In this document: positions 23,637-31,839 of the stretch, piece after piece
Layout of the letters: every line of letters starts with the position of its first letter
Position numbering within the stretch: position 1 is the stretch's first letter
NCBI GenBank assembly: GCA_035531675.1
Contig: DATKSL010000006.1
Location: forward strand, 62,001 to 126,000
DNA length: 64,000 bases
Direction: 5' to 3'
Origin: JAJPIG01 sp035531675
GTDB lineage: Bacteria > Desulfobacterota > Binatia > Binatales > Binataceae
The notes under the pieces: model-generated
What the model was told of the DNA's origin: nothing
Seen by the model: only the letters and a program-made list of their open reading frames with translations
Database searches by the model: none
Translations under genes and position numbers: made by a program

Positions 23637-25967
23637 TCACGATCCGCGGCGCGCCGCCTGAATCGCCCGCCAGATCCGCTCCGGCACCAGCGGCAAATCG
23701 ATATGCCGCACGCCGAGCGGCCGCAGCGCATCGACCACCGCGTTGACGATACACGGGGTCGACGCGACCGGGCCCGCCTGCCCGATGCCTTTGACGCCCA
23801 GCGGGTTGACGGGGGTCGGGGTGACGGTGCGCTCCAGTTCGTAACGCGGCAGCATTGAGGCGCGCGGCGCCGCATAGTCCATCAGCGTCGCCGTCAAAAG
23901 TTGACCGCTGTCGTCATAGACCACCTGCTCGTAAAGAGCCTGCCCGATGCCTTGTGCGAGGCCGCCATGAACCTGACCCTCGACCAGCAGCGGGTTGATA
24001 ACCGGTCCGCAGTCGTCGACCGCGATGTAGCGCAGAATCTCGACCAGGCCGGTTTCCACGTCGACCTCGACCACGGCGACATGTGTTCCGAACGGGGCGG
24101 TCAGAGCTGGCGGCTCGAAGCTCGAGTTCGCCGTCAGCCCGGGCTCGATCCCGGGAATAGGGGTACGGAAGCCGTAAGCTGCGTCGATCACGCGGGCGAG
24201 CGGGATCGATTGAGCCGCGCCGCCGTCGATCGCGATCGTGCGATCGGCGAAGATCATCTCGGGCTCCGGCCATCCGGTGAGCGTCGCCGCGATGGTGCGG
24301 AGCTTGTTCTTGAGCGTGCCCAGCGCCATCAGCACCGCACTCCCGCCGAGCGAGGTTCCGCGGCTGCCGAAGGTGCCGATTCCGTACTGCACCATCGCGG
24401 TATCGCCGTGCTCGACGACCACATCTCCGGGGGCGATTCCCAGCTCGTCGGCCACCAGCTGCGCGAACGAGGTCTCCTGTCCCTGTCCATGCGGCGACAC
24501 GCCGGTCAGCACCGTCACCCGGCCGTCGGGCTCGATCCGGACGGTGGCGCTCTCCCAGCCGCCCATCGCCGGCGGAAATTTGGACGACGGCCCGGTGCCG
24601 CTCAGCTCGACGTACGAGGCAATTCCGATTCCGAAGTAACGACCCGCGCGCAGCATCTCGGCCTGCCGGCGCCGCTCGCCCGCGTAATCGACGAGCTCCA
24701 GCGCCCGCTCGAAAGCTTTTTCATAATCGCCCGAGTCGTAGACCATGCCGCCCGCATTGCGATACGGGAAGGCTCCGGCAGGAACGAAATTACGCCGCCG
24801 GATCTCGGCCGGATCGATCTCGAGGCTGGCGGCGATCTCGTCCATCAGGCATTCGATCGCGTGACACGCTTCGGGCTTGCCCGCCCCGCGATAGGCGTCG
24901 GTCGTCATCTTGTTGGTGAAGACCGAACGATGCTCGAAGGCGATCGCTCCAATCCGGTACGCGCCGGTCAGCATCGGCATCGGCTGCATCGCGATCACCG
25001 GTGTGAAGAACTGCAGGTACGCGCCGACGTCGCTGATTCCTCGTGCGCGCAGCGCGAGGATCGCGCCGTCACGTTTGACCGCCGCCTCGACGACCGTCAC
25101 GATGTCGCGGCCGTGCACCGTCGAGGCGAGATTTTCGCGCCGCTCCTCGATCCACTTGACGGGATGTCCGAGTTCCATCGCGAGCCAGGCGATCAACGCC
25201 TCTTCGCCGTAGACATTGCCCTTGCATCCGAAACCGCCGCCGACTTCCGGCGCGATCACCGCCAGGCGATGCTCGGGAAAATGCAGCATCGCGGCGAGAT
25301 GCGAGCGCAACAGATGCGGCATCTGGGTCGATGACCAGAGCGTCAGTTTCCCGGCGCCGCGGTTGAAGCTCGCGACCACTCCGCGCGGCTCGATCGGCAG
25401 TGCCGCCACGCGCTGGTTCACGAACCTGAGACTCACAACTCGATCCGCCTCGCGCATCGCCGTCTCGACCGCTGCCGAAGCCATCGTCGTGACGTGGGCG
25501 AGGTTGCTATCGAGCTGTTGATGGATAACGACGGCGTCGGGAGCCAGGGCCTGCTCGGCATCGACCACGGCCTCGAGCGGCTGGTACTCAGGTTGAATCA
25601 GTTCGAGTGCGTCGCGCGCCAGCTCGGGCGAAGTCGCCACCACGGCCGCCACCGGCTCGCCCACATGTCGCACGCGGCCGCGAGCGAGCGCCGGATGATA
25701 CGGAGTTCGCTTCAGCGGCATCGCGCACGGCACCGGGCCGAGGTTTTTGAGGTCCTCGCCACTCACCACCGCGGCCACGCCGGGCAGAGCGCGCGCGGCG
25801 GAGGTATCGATCGCCCCAAGCTGCGCATGGGCGTGCGGGCTCCTCAGGATGGCCGCGAAGAGCATCGAGGGCAGCCGTAGATCGTCGATATAAGTCGCGG
25901 CACCCGCCAGCAGGCGAGCATCCTCGAGCCGCTTGAGTCGTTCACCGATAAACTTGTGTTGCGCCAT
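23637..25967 (-). CDS. Xanthine dehydrogenase-family molybdopterin subunit, form II CoxL-like (active-site Glu replaced)
   Basis: A 776-aa large subunit of the xanthine oxidase/CO dehydrogenase family. It has the start KFIGERLKRLEDARLLAGAATYIDD, the molybdopterin contacts GGFGCKGNVYGEE, and the form II active-site loop AYRGAGK at about residue 355. The C-terminal GxGE motif, whose Glu is the essential base in this family, reads GIGQAGP at about residue 728, so Glu is Gln. The FAD and 2Fe-2S subunits (CoxM, CoxS) are not adjacent. It is 74 bases downstream of murF on the same strand. Family is clear; whether it hydroxylates anything is open. Confidence 0.85.
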   Translation of the reverse strand: MAQHKFIGERLKRLEDARLLAGAATYIDDLRLPSMLFAAILRSPHAHAQLGAIDTSAARALPGVAAVVSGEDLKNLGPVPCAMPLKRTPYHPALARGRVRHVGEPVAAVVATSPELARDALELIQPEYQPLEAVVDAEQALAPDAVVIHQQLDSNLAHVTTMASAAVETAMREADRVVSLRFVNQRVAALPIEPRGVVASFNRGAGKLTLWSSTQMPHLLRSHLAAMLHFPEHRLAVIAPEVGGGFGCKGNVYGEEALIAWLAMELGHPVKWIEERRENLASTVHGRDIVTVVEAAVKRDGAILALRARGISDVGAYLQFFTPVIAMQPMPMLTGAYRIGAIAFEHRSVFTNKMTTDAYRGAGKPEACHAIECLMDEIAASLEIDPAEIRRRNFVPAGAFPYRNAGGMVYDSGDYEKAFERALELVDYAGERRRQAEMLRAGRYFGIGIASYVELSGTGPSSKFPPAMGGWESATVRIEPDGRVTVLTGVSPHGQGQETSFAQLVADELGIAPGDVVVEHGDTAMVQYGIGTFGSRGTSLGGSAVLMALGTLKNKLRTIAATLTGWPEPEMIFADRTIAIDGGAAQSIPLARVIDAAYGFRTPIPGIEPGLTANSSFEPPALTAPFGTHVAVVEVDVETGLVEILRYIAVDDCGPVINPLLVEGQVHGGLAQGIGQALYEQVVYDDSGQLLTATLMDYAAPRASMLPRYELERTVTPTPVNPLGVKGIGQAGPVASTPCIVNAVVDALRPLGVRHIDLPLVPERIWRAIQAARRGS

Positions 25968-26041
25968 CTGGTGAAACCCTCTTCATGGTCCCGGCAGCTA
26001 GTACCCTCCGCCTACCCACCCGCTTCTATAACCGCAGCCTT

Positions 26042-27493
26042 TCAGTCGGAGGTTTGCTCGAGCGCCTCGATCAGCTTTTCCATCTCGAGCCCGCGCGAGC
26101 CCTTGACCAGCAGCACGTCGCCGCGCCGGACGATAGCGCGGATTGCCGATGCCGCTTCGCGACTGTCGGGGTAGGTGCGCACAAACAGCAGCGGCGTGCC
26201 GTCGAGCACCGCCTGGCATGCCGCACCCATCGACGGTCCGACCGCGACGAACTGGTCGGGCGCGGCGGCGGCGACGTCACGCACCGCCTGGCGATGCATC
26301 TCGTCGCTGAGCGGCCCGAGTTCCAGCATATCGCCGAGCGCGATAATCAATCGTGCGCTCCGGGCGTGGGCGATTTCGCTGGCAGTCGCGAGCGCCACCC
26401 TGACCGAGCGCGGGTTGGCGTTGTAGGTGTCATCGATTACGACCACCCCGTCGAGGGTGCGCGCGCGCAAGCGCCCGCTCACCGGCTCGACGCCTTCGAA
26501 GGCGCGCGCGAGCGCCTCGAGTTGTGCGCGCGACAGGTGCGCGGCGCTGGCCGCGGCGACCGCGGCCAGCGCCGCGGCCGCGTTGCTGGCGGCGGCGGGA
26601 CCCAGCAGCCGGAGGTTAACCTCGAGCTCCCGTGCGACGCCCGCTTCCAGCAACGCCGGAGCCAGCCGCAAGGTAATTGCAGCGCGCTCCGGCGCAGGCG
26701 ACGGACGGCGGATGAATCCCACGTCGGCCCCCGTCGACGCCGCACCGAAGGTAACCGCGCGCATCCCGGCCGGGATGCGCGCGGTTACCTTCGGCTCCTC
26801 GGCGGACGCGACCGCCACACCCGCGCCGCGAAACAGCGAGCTCTCCTCGTCGGCGATCTCGTCGATGGTTCCCAGCCCTTCGCTGTGCTCGATGTCGACG
26901 TTCAGCACCAGCGCAACGTCCGGCGTCAGTATGCACGCCAGCGCCGCCACTTCGCCGCGCCGATTGGTGCCGCATTCGATGACCGCGGCGCGATGGGTTT
27001 CGGTAAGCGTGAACAGCGTCATCGGCACGCCGATCAGATTGTTCAGATTGCCGGGCGTCTTGAGAGTCGCGCCGAAGCGGGCGGCGGCCAGCGCCGCAGT
27101 CAGTTCTTTGGTGGTGGTCTTGCCGTTGGCGCCGCCGATGGCGATCACCGGCAGGCGGGTGACGGCGCGAATGCGCTGCAGATGGTGGCTCGCCAGTGCC
27201 CCGAGCGCGCGCAAAGTATCTTCGACCTCGACGCATGCGAGTTCGGCGACCGAGCGTCCGCGCTCGACGATCGCGGCCGCCGCTCCCTGCGCGATGGCCG
27301 CGCCCAGATACTGATGGCCGTCGAAGTGCGGGCCGCGCAGCGCGACGAACAGCGAGCCGGCCCGCGCCACCCGCGAGTCGGTCGTAACGCCGCTGACAAT
27401 CGCTTCGGCCGAGCCGCGCAGTGCGCCGCCGGTGGCCGCGGCAACTTCCGCGAGCGTGAAGCTGCACGAATTTGGGGGAATCGGTGTCGCCAT
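26042..27493 (-). CDS. murF: UDP-N-acetylmuramoyl-tripeptide--D-alanyl-D-alanine ligase
   Basis: MurF, 483 aa, adds D-Ala-D-Ala to UDP-MurNAc-tripeptide in the cytoplasm, the last soluble step of the peptidoglycan monomer. Evidence: an N-terminal MurF domain (GVTTDSRVARAGSLFVAL), P-loop GGANGKTTTK at about residues 118-127, the substrate-binding GNLNNLIGVP, and the C-terminal DDTYNANPRS and GDMLELG motifs. The start is ATG 27493. It lies about 35 kb from mraZ-rsmH-ftsL-ftsI instead of inside that cluster. A perfect 50-bp palindrome occurs in the coding region (26745-26794), yet the encoded stretch fits the family, so the gene looks intact. Confidence 0.95.
   Translation of the reverse strand: MATPIPPNSCSFTLAEVAAATGGALRGSAEAIVSGVTTDSRVARAGSLFVALRGPHFDGHQYLGAAIAQGAAAAIVERGRSVAELACVEVEDTLRALGALASHHLQRIRAVTRLPVIAIGGANGKTTTKELTAALAAARFGATLKTPGNLNNLIGVPMTLFTLTETHRAAVIECGTNRRGEVAALACILTPDVALVLNVDIEHSEGLGTIDEIADEESSLFRGAGVAVASAEEPKVTARIPAGMRAVTFGAASTGADVGFIRRPSPAPERAAITLRLAPALLEAGVARELEVNLRLLGPAAASNAAAALAAVAAASAAHLSRAQLEALARAFEGVEPVSGRLRARTLDGVVVIDDTYNANPRSVRVALATASEIAHARSARLIIALGDMLELGPLSDEMHRQAVRDVAAAAPDQFVAVGPSMGAACQAVLDGTPLLFVRTYPDSREAASAIRAIVRRGDVLLVKGSRGLEMEKLIEALEQTSD
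26745..26794. repeat. Perfect 50-bp palindrome inside murF
   Basis: Two 25-base arms with no loop, centred between 26769 and 26770; every base pair matches, and symmetry breaks at 26744/26795. Both strands therefore encode the same peptide (PKVTARIPAGMRAVTFG in murF). The murF frame is intact and the peptide suits the position in the MurF middle domain. Confidence 0.95.
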
Positions 27494-27608
27494 CGGCTGC
27501 GCCCAATTAATCCACGATGATTACGCCCGTTTGCGGGCGGCTTGACAACCGCCGGATGGCATAGAAGCCTCGATCGATCGCAATCTCGGATCGGAGGCCA
27601 GTTTCCCG

Positions 27609-28097
27609 ATGGCGGAGTCCCCTCTCGTCGGTATCGTGATGGGCAGCAAGAGTGACTGGGAGCAGATGGGGGCGGCGGCGGAGCTTCTGACTGAATTTAA
27701 AGTGTCACATGAAGTCAGGATTCTCTCCGCCCATCGCACGCCCGCGCCAACCCAGGCCTGGGCGCAAGGCGCCCGCGCGCGCGGGATCGAGGTGATCATC
27801 GCCGGCGCCGGCGGCGCCGCCCATCTGGCCGGCGTGATCGCGTCGCAAACCCTGCTGCCGGTGGTCGCCGTTCCGATCCAGACCGCCGCGCTCGGCGGCA
27901 TCGACTCGCTGCTGTCGACCGTGCAGATGCCGCGTGGGGTGCCGGTGGCAACCATGGCGATCGGAAAAGCCGGGGCCGCCAACGCCGCCCTGTTCGCGAT
28001 GCAGGTGATGGCCTTGCGCCGCCCCGAATTGGCAGCGAAGCTTGAAGATTGGCGCGCCGCGCGCGCGCAGGAATTACTCCAACAGAAGATTCCGTGA
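27609..28097 (+). CDS. purE: N5-carboxyaminoimidazole ribonucleotide mutase
   Basis: PurE, 162 aa, class I: rearranges N5-CAIR to CAIR in purine synthesis. Signatures are GIVMGSKSDWEQM, SAHRTP (catalytic His), the glycine-rich AGAGGAAHLAGVIA and GGIDSLLSTVQMPRGVPV. PurK, the usual class I partner, does not follow. The stop codon overlaps the GTG start of a small exported protein (GTGA), so the two are coupled. It is divergent from murF across 115 bases. The purine gene purA lies about 9 kb away. Confidence 0.94.
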   Translation: MAESPLVGIVMGSKSDWEQMGAAAELLTEFKVSHEVRILSAHRTPAPTQAWAQGARARGIEVIIAGAGGAAHLAGVIASQTLLPVVAVPIQTAALGGIDSLLSTVQMPRGVPVATMAIGKAGAANAALFAMQVMALRRPELAAKLEDWRAARAQELLQQKIP

Positions 28098-28771
28098 CCG
28101 GCATCCGACACAGGCCAACGGCGGCTGCCCGCGTGGTTGCCTCGATCGTTTCGATGGCAATCGCGCTGATGGTGGCGACGGTCGCCGGCGCCGTCCAGCT
28201 CAAGACCCTGGGCCGGCTTTCGATCCCGCGAACCACGCCGGTTATCGCCATCTGCACCGACTCGGTGATGCAGACCGTGCTGACCCAGGATTTGAGCGTC
28301 GCGCGCCGTTCGGCGAACTCATCGAGTGCGCCGGTTACGATCACCGTCACCATGCATCAGCAGGTGATGAAGCCGGGAGTGTCGGCCCAGGATGTGTCGC
28401 CGGGCGACCCGGCGGCGGCCGACATGCTGGAAGCGCTGGGGGTGGCGCCGATGCCGCTCGGCGACAGCGGCGATCAGCCGACCGACCCGTACGCGGCAGC
28501 AGCGCGGATGGAAGCGCTGGCGCCGGAAGGTCCGTTGATGCAACAGATGCGGGAGTACCAGGCGCAAAACAACTCGATGAGCCAGCCGGCGACCGGCCTT
28601 TTTCATCGCGAGGAAGCGAGCAGGGAGTATCCGACCGCAATAATCGCTCGCGTCACTTCGAGCGCGCAGGACGGGTCACTGACCGTCGCGGCGTTGCTCG
28701 ATCCCGGCGAAGATGTCCGTAACGCGAAGGAACTGATAGCCGAAGAAATCGCCAACAACATCCTGCACTGA
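28094..28771 (+). CDS. Exported or membrane-anchored protein of unknown function
   Basis: A 225-aa protein with an N-terminal hydrophobic segment (about residues 15-35, ending near TVAGAVQ) that looks like a signal anchor or signal peptide. The rest is soluble, with a Pro/Met/Gln-rich middle (about 90-165) and a C-terminal beta-alpha segment. I recognise no family. The likely start is GTG 28094, overlapping the purE stop; an open frame extends upstream to 28049 inside purE. The C-terminal LLDPGEDVRNAKELIAEEIA resembles helix-capped periplasmic domains, but that is only an impression. Confidence 0.6.
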   Translation: MTGIRHRPTAAARVVASIVSMAIALMVATVAGAVQLKTLGRLSIPRTTPVIAICTDSVMQTVLTQDLSVARRSANSSSAPVTITVTMHQQVMKPGVSAQDVSPGDPAAADMLEALGVAPMPLGDSGDQPTDPYAAAARMEALAPEGPLMQQMREYQAQNNSMSQPATGLFHREEASREYPTAIIARVTSSAQDGSLTVAALLDPGEDVRNAKELIAEEIANNILH

Positions 28772-28801
28772 TCAGACGACCGCAAGCTCGGTCGCCGGTC
28801 C

Positions 28802-28820
28802 GCTACCGGGGTGCGGTAGC
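28802..28820. terminator. Hairpin between convergent genes, possible bidirectional terminator
   Basis: A perfect 7-bp stem (GCTACCG/CGGTAGC) with a 5-base loop lies in the 77-base gap between the convergent exported-protein and RodZ-like genes. A second stem (CGACCG/CGGTCG, 28777-28794) is just upstream. Neither is followed by a U-run, so intrinsic termination is uncertain. Confidence 0.4.
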
Positions 28821-28848
28821 CCCGGGATGCCGGGGGCGTCACGCGTCG

Positions 28849-29481
28849 TCAGCGGCGGGCCGAAGGCAGTGCGCGGTTGGTCCGCGAGGGCGCGGTCGAG
28901 ATTGGCGGTGGAGCGACCGTGGCCGGTTCGCCGGCCTTTTCGCCGAAGGCCGCAGCCGGCGCCGGGGCGACGGTCGCGGGCGGCTCGGATTGCAACGACG
29001 CTGAAAGCCGGCGGTTTCGCAGGTACAAAGCCGCCACTATCAGCGCGATGACCAGCGCGATAAAAGCCCAGATGCGGAGATGGCCGCGACGCCGGCGGCG
29101 GCGGTCCACGATGGGCTCCGACATCCTGACCACGCTGCTCTCAGAGCGCTGTACTTCGCGTATAAAGCGGACTGCGATCGCGTCCGAATCCAGCCCCAGA
29201 CAGTCCGCGTAGCGCCGAATAAATGGCAGCAGGTAGAGCTGATCGGAAATCGCGCTGTAGTTGTCGCTCTCGATCATCCCGATGTAGTGCGCGGGAATCC
29301 GGGTTTCTTTGACGACTTCGTCGCGGGTGACGCCGCGCCGCTCGCGCACCGCGGCCAGAAAAGCGCCGAGGCTTGGCTCGCTGGGCTTTTCAGCGACCGG
29401 GGAAGCGGCGGCTGCGGATGGCGCATCGTCGCGCTGGGGTTTCGCCCCAGCTTTCTCGGGTGGATGGTCTGCCTCACTCAT
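28849..29481 (-). CDS. RodZ-like helix-turn-helix membrane protein
   Basis: A 210-aa protein with a cytoplasmic N-terminal HTH (SLGAFLAAVRERRGVTRDEVVKETRI..., about residues 35-100), a basic RRRRRR patch, one transmembrane helix (about 135-155) and a Pro/Ala-rich periplasmic tail. This is the layout of RodZ, which links MreB to the envelope and shapes rod cells, but the usual C-terminal periplasmic domain is short or missing. The start is ATG 29481, 4 bases after the TPR lipoprotein gene. The pairing of a PilF-like lipoprotein with RodZ is seen in other Gram-negatives. It could also be a membrane-bound regulator. Confidence 0.72.
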   Translation of the reverse strand: MSEADHPPEKAGAKPQRDDAPSAAAASPVAEKPSEPSLGAFLAAVRERRGVTRDEVVKETRIPAHYIGMIESDNYSAISDQLYLLPFIRRYADCLGLDSDAIAVRFIREVQRSESSVVRMSEPIVDRRRRRRGHLRIWAFIALVIALIVAALYLRNRRLSASLQSEPPATVAPAPAAAFGEKAGEPATVAPPPISTAPSRTNRALPSARR

Positions 29482-29485
29482 CGAT

Positions 29486-29953
29486 TTACCGACCGCCGTT
29501 CGTCGCATGATAGCCGACCGGAGCCGTTCCGCCGAGTTGGCCCCGGGCGGTTTCGACATATGCCGCGGGAGGCCGGCCGGCGAGCGACGCCGCTCGCTCG
29601 CCATCGGCGATCGCATCCTTCCAGTTATGGAGGGAAAAAGCGACGAGACCCAGGTAGTCGTAGGCCGGCGAGTAATCAGGATCGCAGGCGCGCGCGCGCT
29701 CGAGATCGGCGCGCGCCGATGTCAGGTCGTGCTGGTAGTAAAACCTGGCTGCGCGATTGGTGTAGATGTCGGCGGCCAGCAGCTTGAGCTTGGGATCGCC
29801 GGGATGTGCGGCCAGCGCCAGCTCGATTTCCCTGACAGCATCGTTGAGGCGACCTTCCTGAAGGGCGGAACGCGCCAAATCCTGATGCAGTGGAGCGCAT
29901 CCGGCAAGCAGCGCGACGAGCGATATAAGCAAGGCCGATTTTCTGAGCGCCAC
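29486..29953 (-). CDS. TPR-containing lipoprotein
   Basis: A 155-aa lipoprotein: the signal peptide ends in the lipobox LLAGC (Cys about residue 19), followed by tetratricopeptide-like helices (for example LQEGRLNDAVREIELALAAHPGDPKLKLLAADIY and ADLERARACDPDYSPAYDYLGLV). TPR lipoproteins of this size (PilF/NlpI-like) assemble outer-membrane or cell-shape complexes. It lies 20 bases downstream of the ArnT-like gene and 4 bases before the RodZ-like gene on the minus strand, so the three may be cotranscribed. The exact partner is unknown. Confidence 0.78.
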   Translation of the reverse strand: MALRKSALLISLVALLAGCAPLHQDLARSALQEGRLNDAVREIELALAAHPGDPKLKLLAADIYTNRAARFYYQHDLTSARADLERARACDPDYSPAYDYLGLVAFSLHNWKDAIADGERAASLAGRPPAAYVETARGQLGGTAPVGYHATNGGR

Positions 29954-29973
29954 CAGGATGACCCGTTACAAAC

Positions 29974-31755
29974 TTAATCGCCGCCGGGTCGCAAACCAAG
30001 CGCACCCGAGGCGACACTGCCCGATGCTGGCAGCGTGCCGCGGCAGTCAAACTGCAGTGGCCGCTGCGGCGCAGCGCGATTGGAAAGCGCCACCTTCTTG
30101 CCCTCGCAGCCCAGCACCGAAATCGATCCCAGTGCGGGGGTGACTCGGGGCAAGTCGTGGAAATTCACGATCGCGACCACGCATGCCGGCGACTTCCACA
30201 GGCGTGCCAGTCCGGCCAGATCCGGGATGAAGCTGGCCTGTGCATCGCGGTCATCGCTGAATGGCGCCAGTTCCCCTCGATAGCCGACGATTGCTTCACG
30301 GTGCCCGGTGTAGAACGGCAGCGACTGAACGAAATGGCGATACGAGGCCAGTACGCATCCGGGGCCAAGCTGCGGCGCAACCACCCGCGCGAGGCGGCGG
30401 TAGCTGTAGAAGGCGGCGGCGTCGCGGCGTAGCTTGAGCCCAGCGCCGCTGGCAAACAGCACCGCGATGGCAATTATCGCCAACGCTATCGCGGGGCGGC
30501 CGCGACGCGCCGGGACGATCGCGGCCAGCGCGATCACGATAAACGCTACCGCAATCATCGCGCCGTCGATAATCAGCCCGCGGCCTAACCGATTGGCGAA
30601 AACCCCGAGCGCCGCTCCGATGGCGCAGCCAATCGCCAGGTTGATAGCGGCAAACCATCCGAGGAACGCTGGTCCTGCGCCGCGTTTCACAAAGCGCGCC
30701 AGGCCGAAGCCGGCGAGAATCGCGATCGGCGGCAATCCCGGCAGGATGTACGATCCGAGTTTCGAGCGCGGAATCGAGAAAAAGATCAATACGATCCCGA
30801 ACCACAGGATCAGGAACGCCAGCGGATCGCGATTACGGGCGGGGTTGGTCGCACGTTCCCGCCAGAGTTCGGCGGCGCCCGAGCAGGCGAAATAGAGCCA
30901 CGGCCAGGTGCCGGCCGCGGCGACCACCACCAGCAGGTAGGGGCCCCATCCGTGCTCGGAGCTTTCCAGGTAACGCGCCACGTGTTCGTGCAGCAGAAAG
31001 AAGCTCAGAAAGCCGGGATTGCGCGCGGCGACGATCGCAAACCATGGGACGACAATCGCGCCGTAAACGGCGATCATGGCGAGCCACGGCATCCGCAGAA
31101 TTTCGCGCGTGCGCCGTTGTATCAGCATGAAAGCGAGCCCGATCGCGCCGCCCAGCACGATCGCGACCGGTCCCTTGGTCAGGGTGCCCAGCGCCAGCAT
31201 GATCGAAGCGAGGATCAACAGGGTGCGGCTTCTCCGCGCGCGCAGGTCGGGGGTTTCGATCGCGAGGTAAAAGGCGCCCAGCGCGGCGGTGAAAAAAAAC
31301 GCCAGCGCCGGATCGAGCGTCGCAAAGCGCGCGAAGCCGAAAAACAGCGGACTCAACGCCAACGCCATCGCCCCCAGCATCCCGGCCGCCGCGCCGAACA
31401 TGGTCTCGCCGATCACCTCCGTGACCGCGACCTCGCCGACGCTGCACAGTGCCGTCGGGAGCCGCACGGCGAACTCGTTGGGGCCGAAAATCCTGATCGA
31501 CGCGGCATTCGCCCAGTAGACCAGCGGCGGTTTCTCGAAATAGCGGACCCAATCGTCGCGCGGCGTCAGGTAATCGCCGCTGACCACCATCTCGCGCGCG
31601 ATTTCCGCGTAGCGTCCCTCGTCGGGCTCGAGCAGCGCCGGGGTGCCGAGCCCGGGCAGATAAAGCAATGCGGCGATGATCGCGCATAGCGCGATTCTGC
31701 CGGGCCGCGACCCGTGTCCGCCAAGAAATGATAGTCGGGGAACTGACAAGCCCAC
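29974..31755 (-). CDS. ArnT-like lipid-linked glycosyltransferase (GT39/GT83 type)
   Basis: A 593-aa polytopic inner-membrane transferase. The first periplasmic loop carries the family's acidic motif EPDEGRYAEIAREM and FEKPPLVYW, matching ArnT, which moves 4-amino-4-deoxy-arabinose from undecaprenyl phosphate to lipid A. Twelve or so hydrophobic helices follow, then a soluble C-terminal region. The start is GTG 31755. It is divergent from the arnC-formyltransferase-dehydrogenase-arnD group across 84 bases, supporting a shared pathway. ArnT-like proteins also glycosylate other lipids or proteins, so the acceptor is not certain. Confidence 0.83.
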   Translation of the reverse strand: MGLSVPRLSFLGGHGSRPGRIALCAIIAALLYLPGLGTPALLEPDEGRYAEIAREMVVSGDYLTPRDDWVRYFEKPPLVYWANAASIRIFGPNEFAVRLPTALCSVGEVAVTEVIGETMFGAAAGMLGAMALALSPLFFGFARFATLDPALAFFFTAALGAFYLAIETPDLRARRSRTLLILASIMLALGTLTKGPVAIVLGGAIGLAFMLIQRRTREILRMPWLAMIAVYGAIVVPWFAIVAARNPGFLSFFLLHEHVARYLESSEHGWGPYLLVVVAAAGTWPWLYFACSGAAELWRERATNPARNRDPLAFLILWFGIVLIFFSIPRSKLGSYILPGLPPIAILAGFGLARFVKRGAGPAFLGWFAAINLAIGCAIGAALGVFANRLGRGLIIDGAMIAVAFIVIALAAIVPARRGRPAIALAIIAIAVLFASGAGLKLRRDAAAFYSYRRLARVVAPQLGPGCVLASYRHFVQSLPFYTGHREAIVGYRGELAPFSDDRDAQASFIPDLAGLARLWKSPACVVAIVNFHDLPRVTPALGSISVLGCEGKKVALSNRAAPQRPLQFDCRGTLPASGSVASGALGLRPGGD

Positions 31756-31839
31756 AAAAAATAGACCCTCGCGGCTTGCTCCGGAAGGCCCCCCCTTTCA
31801 CGGCGCGGTGCGATCGGTGCTTTAACTTGGCGGCGGCGT

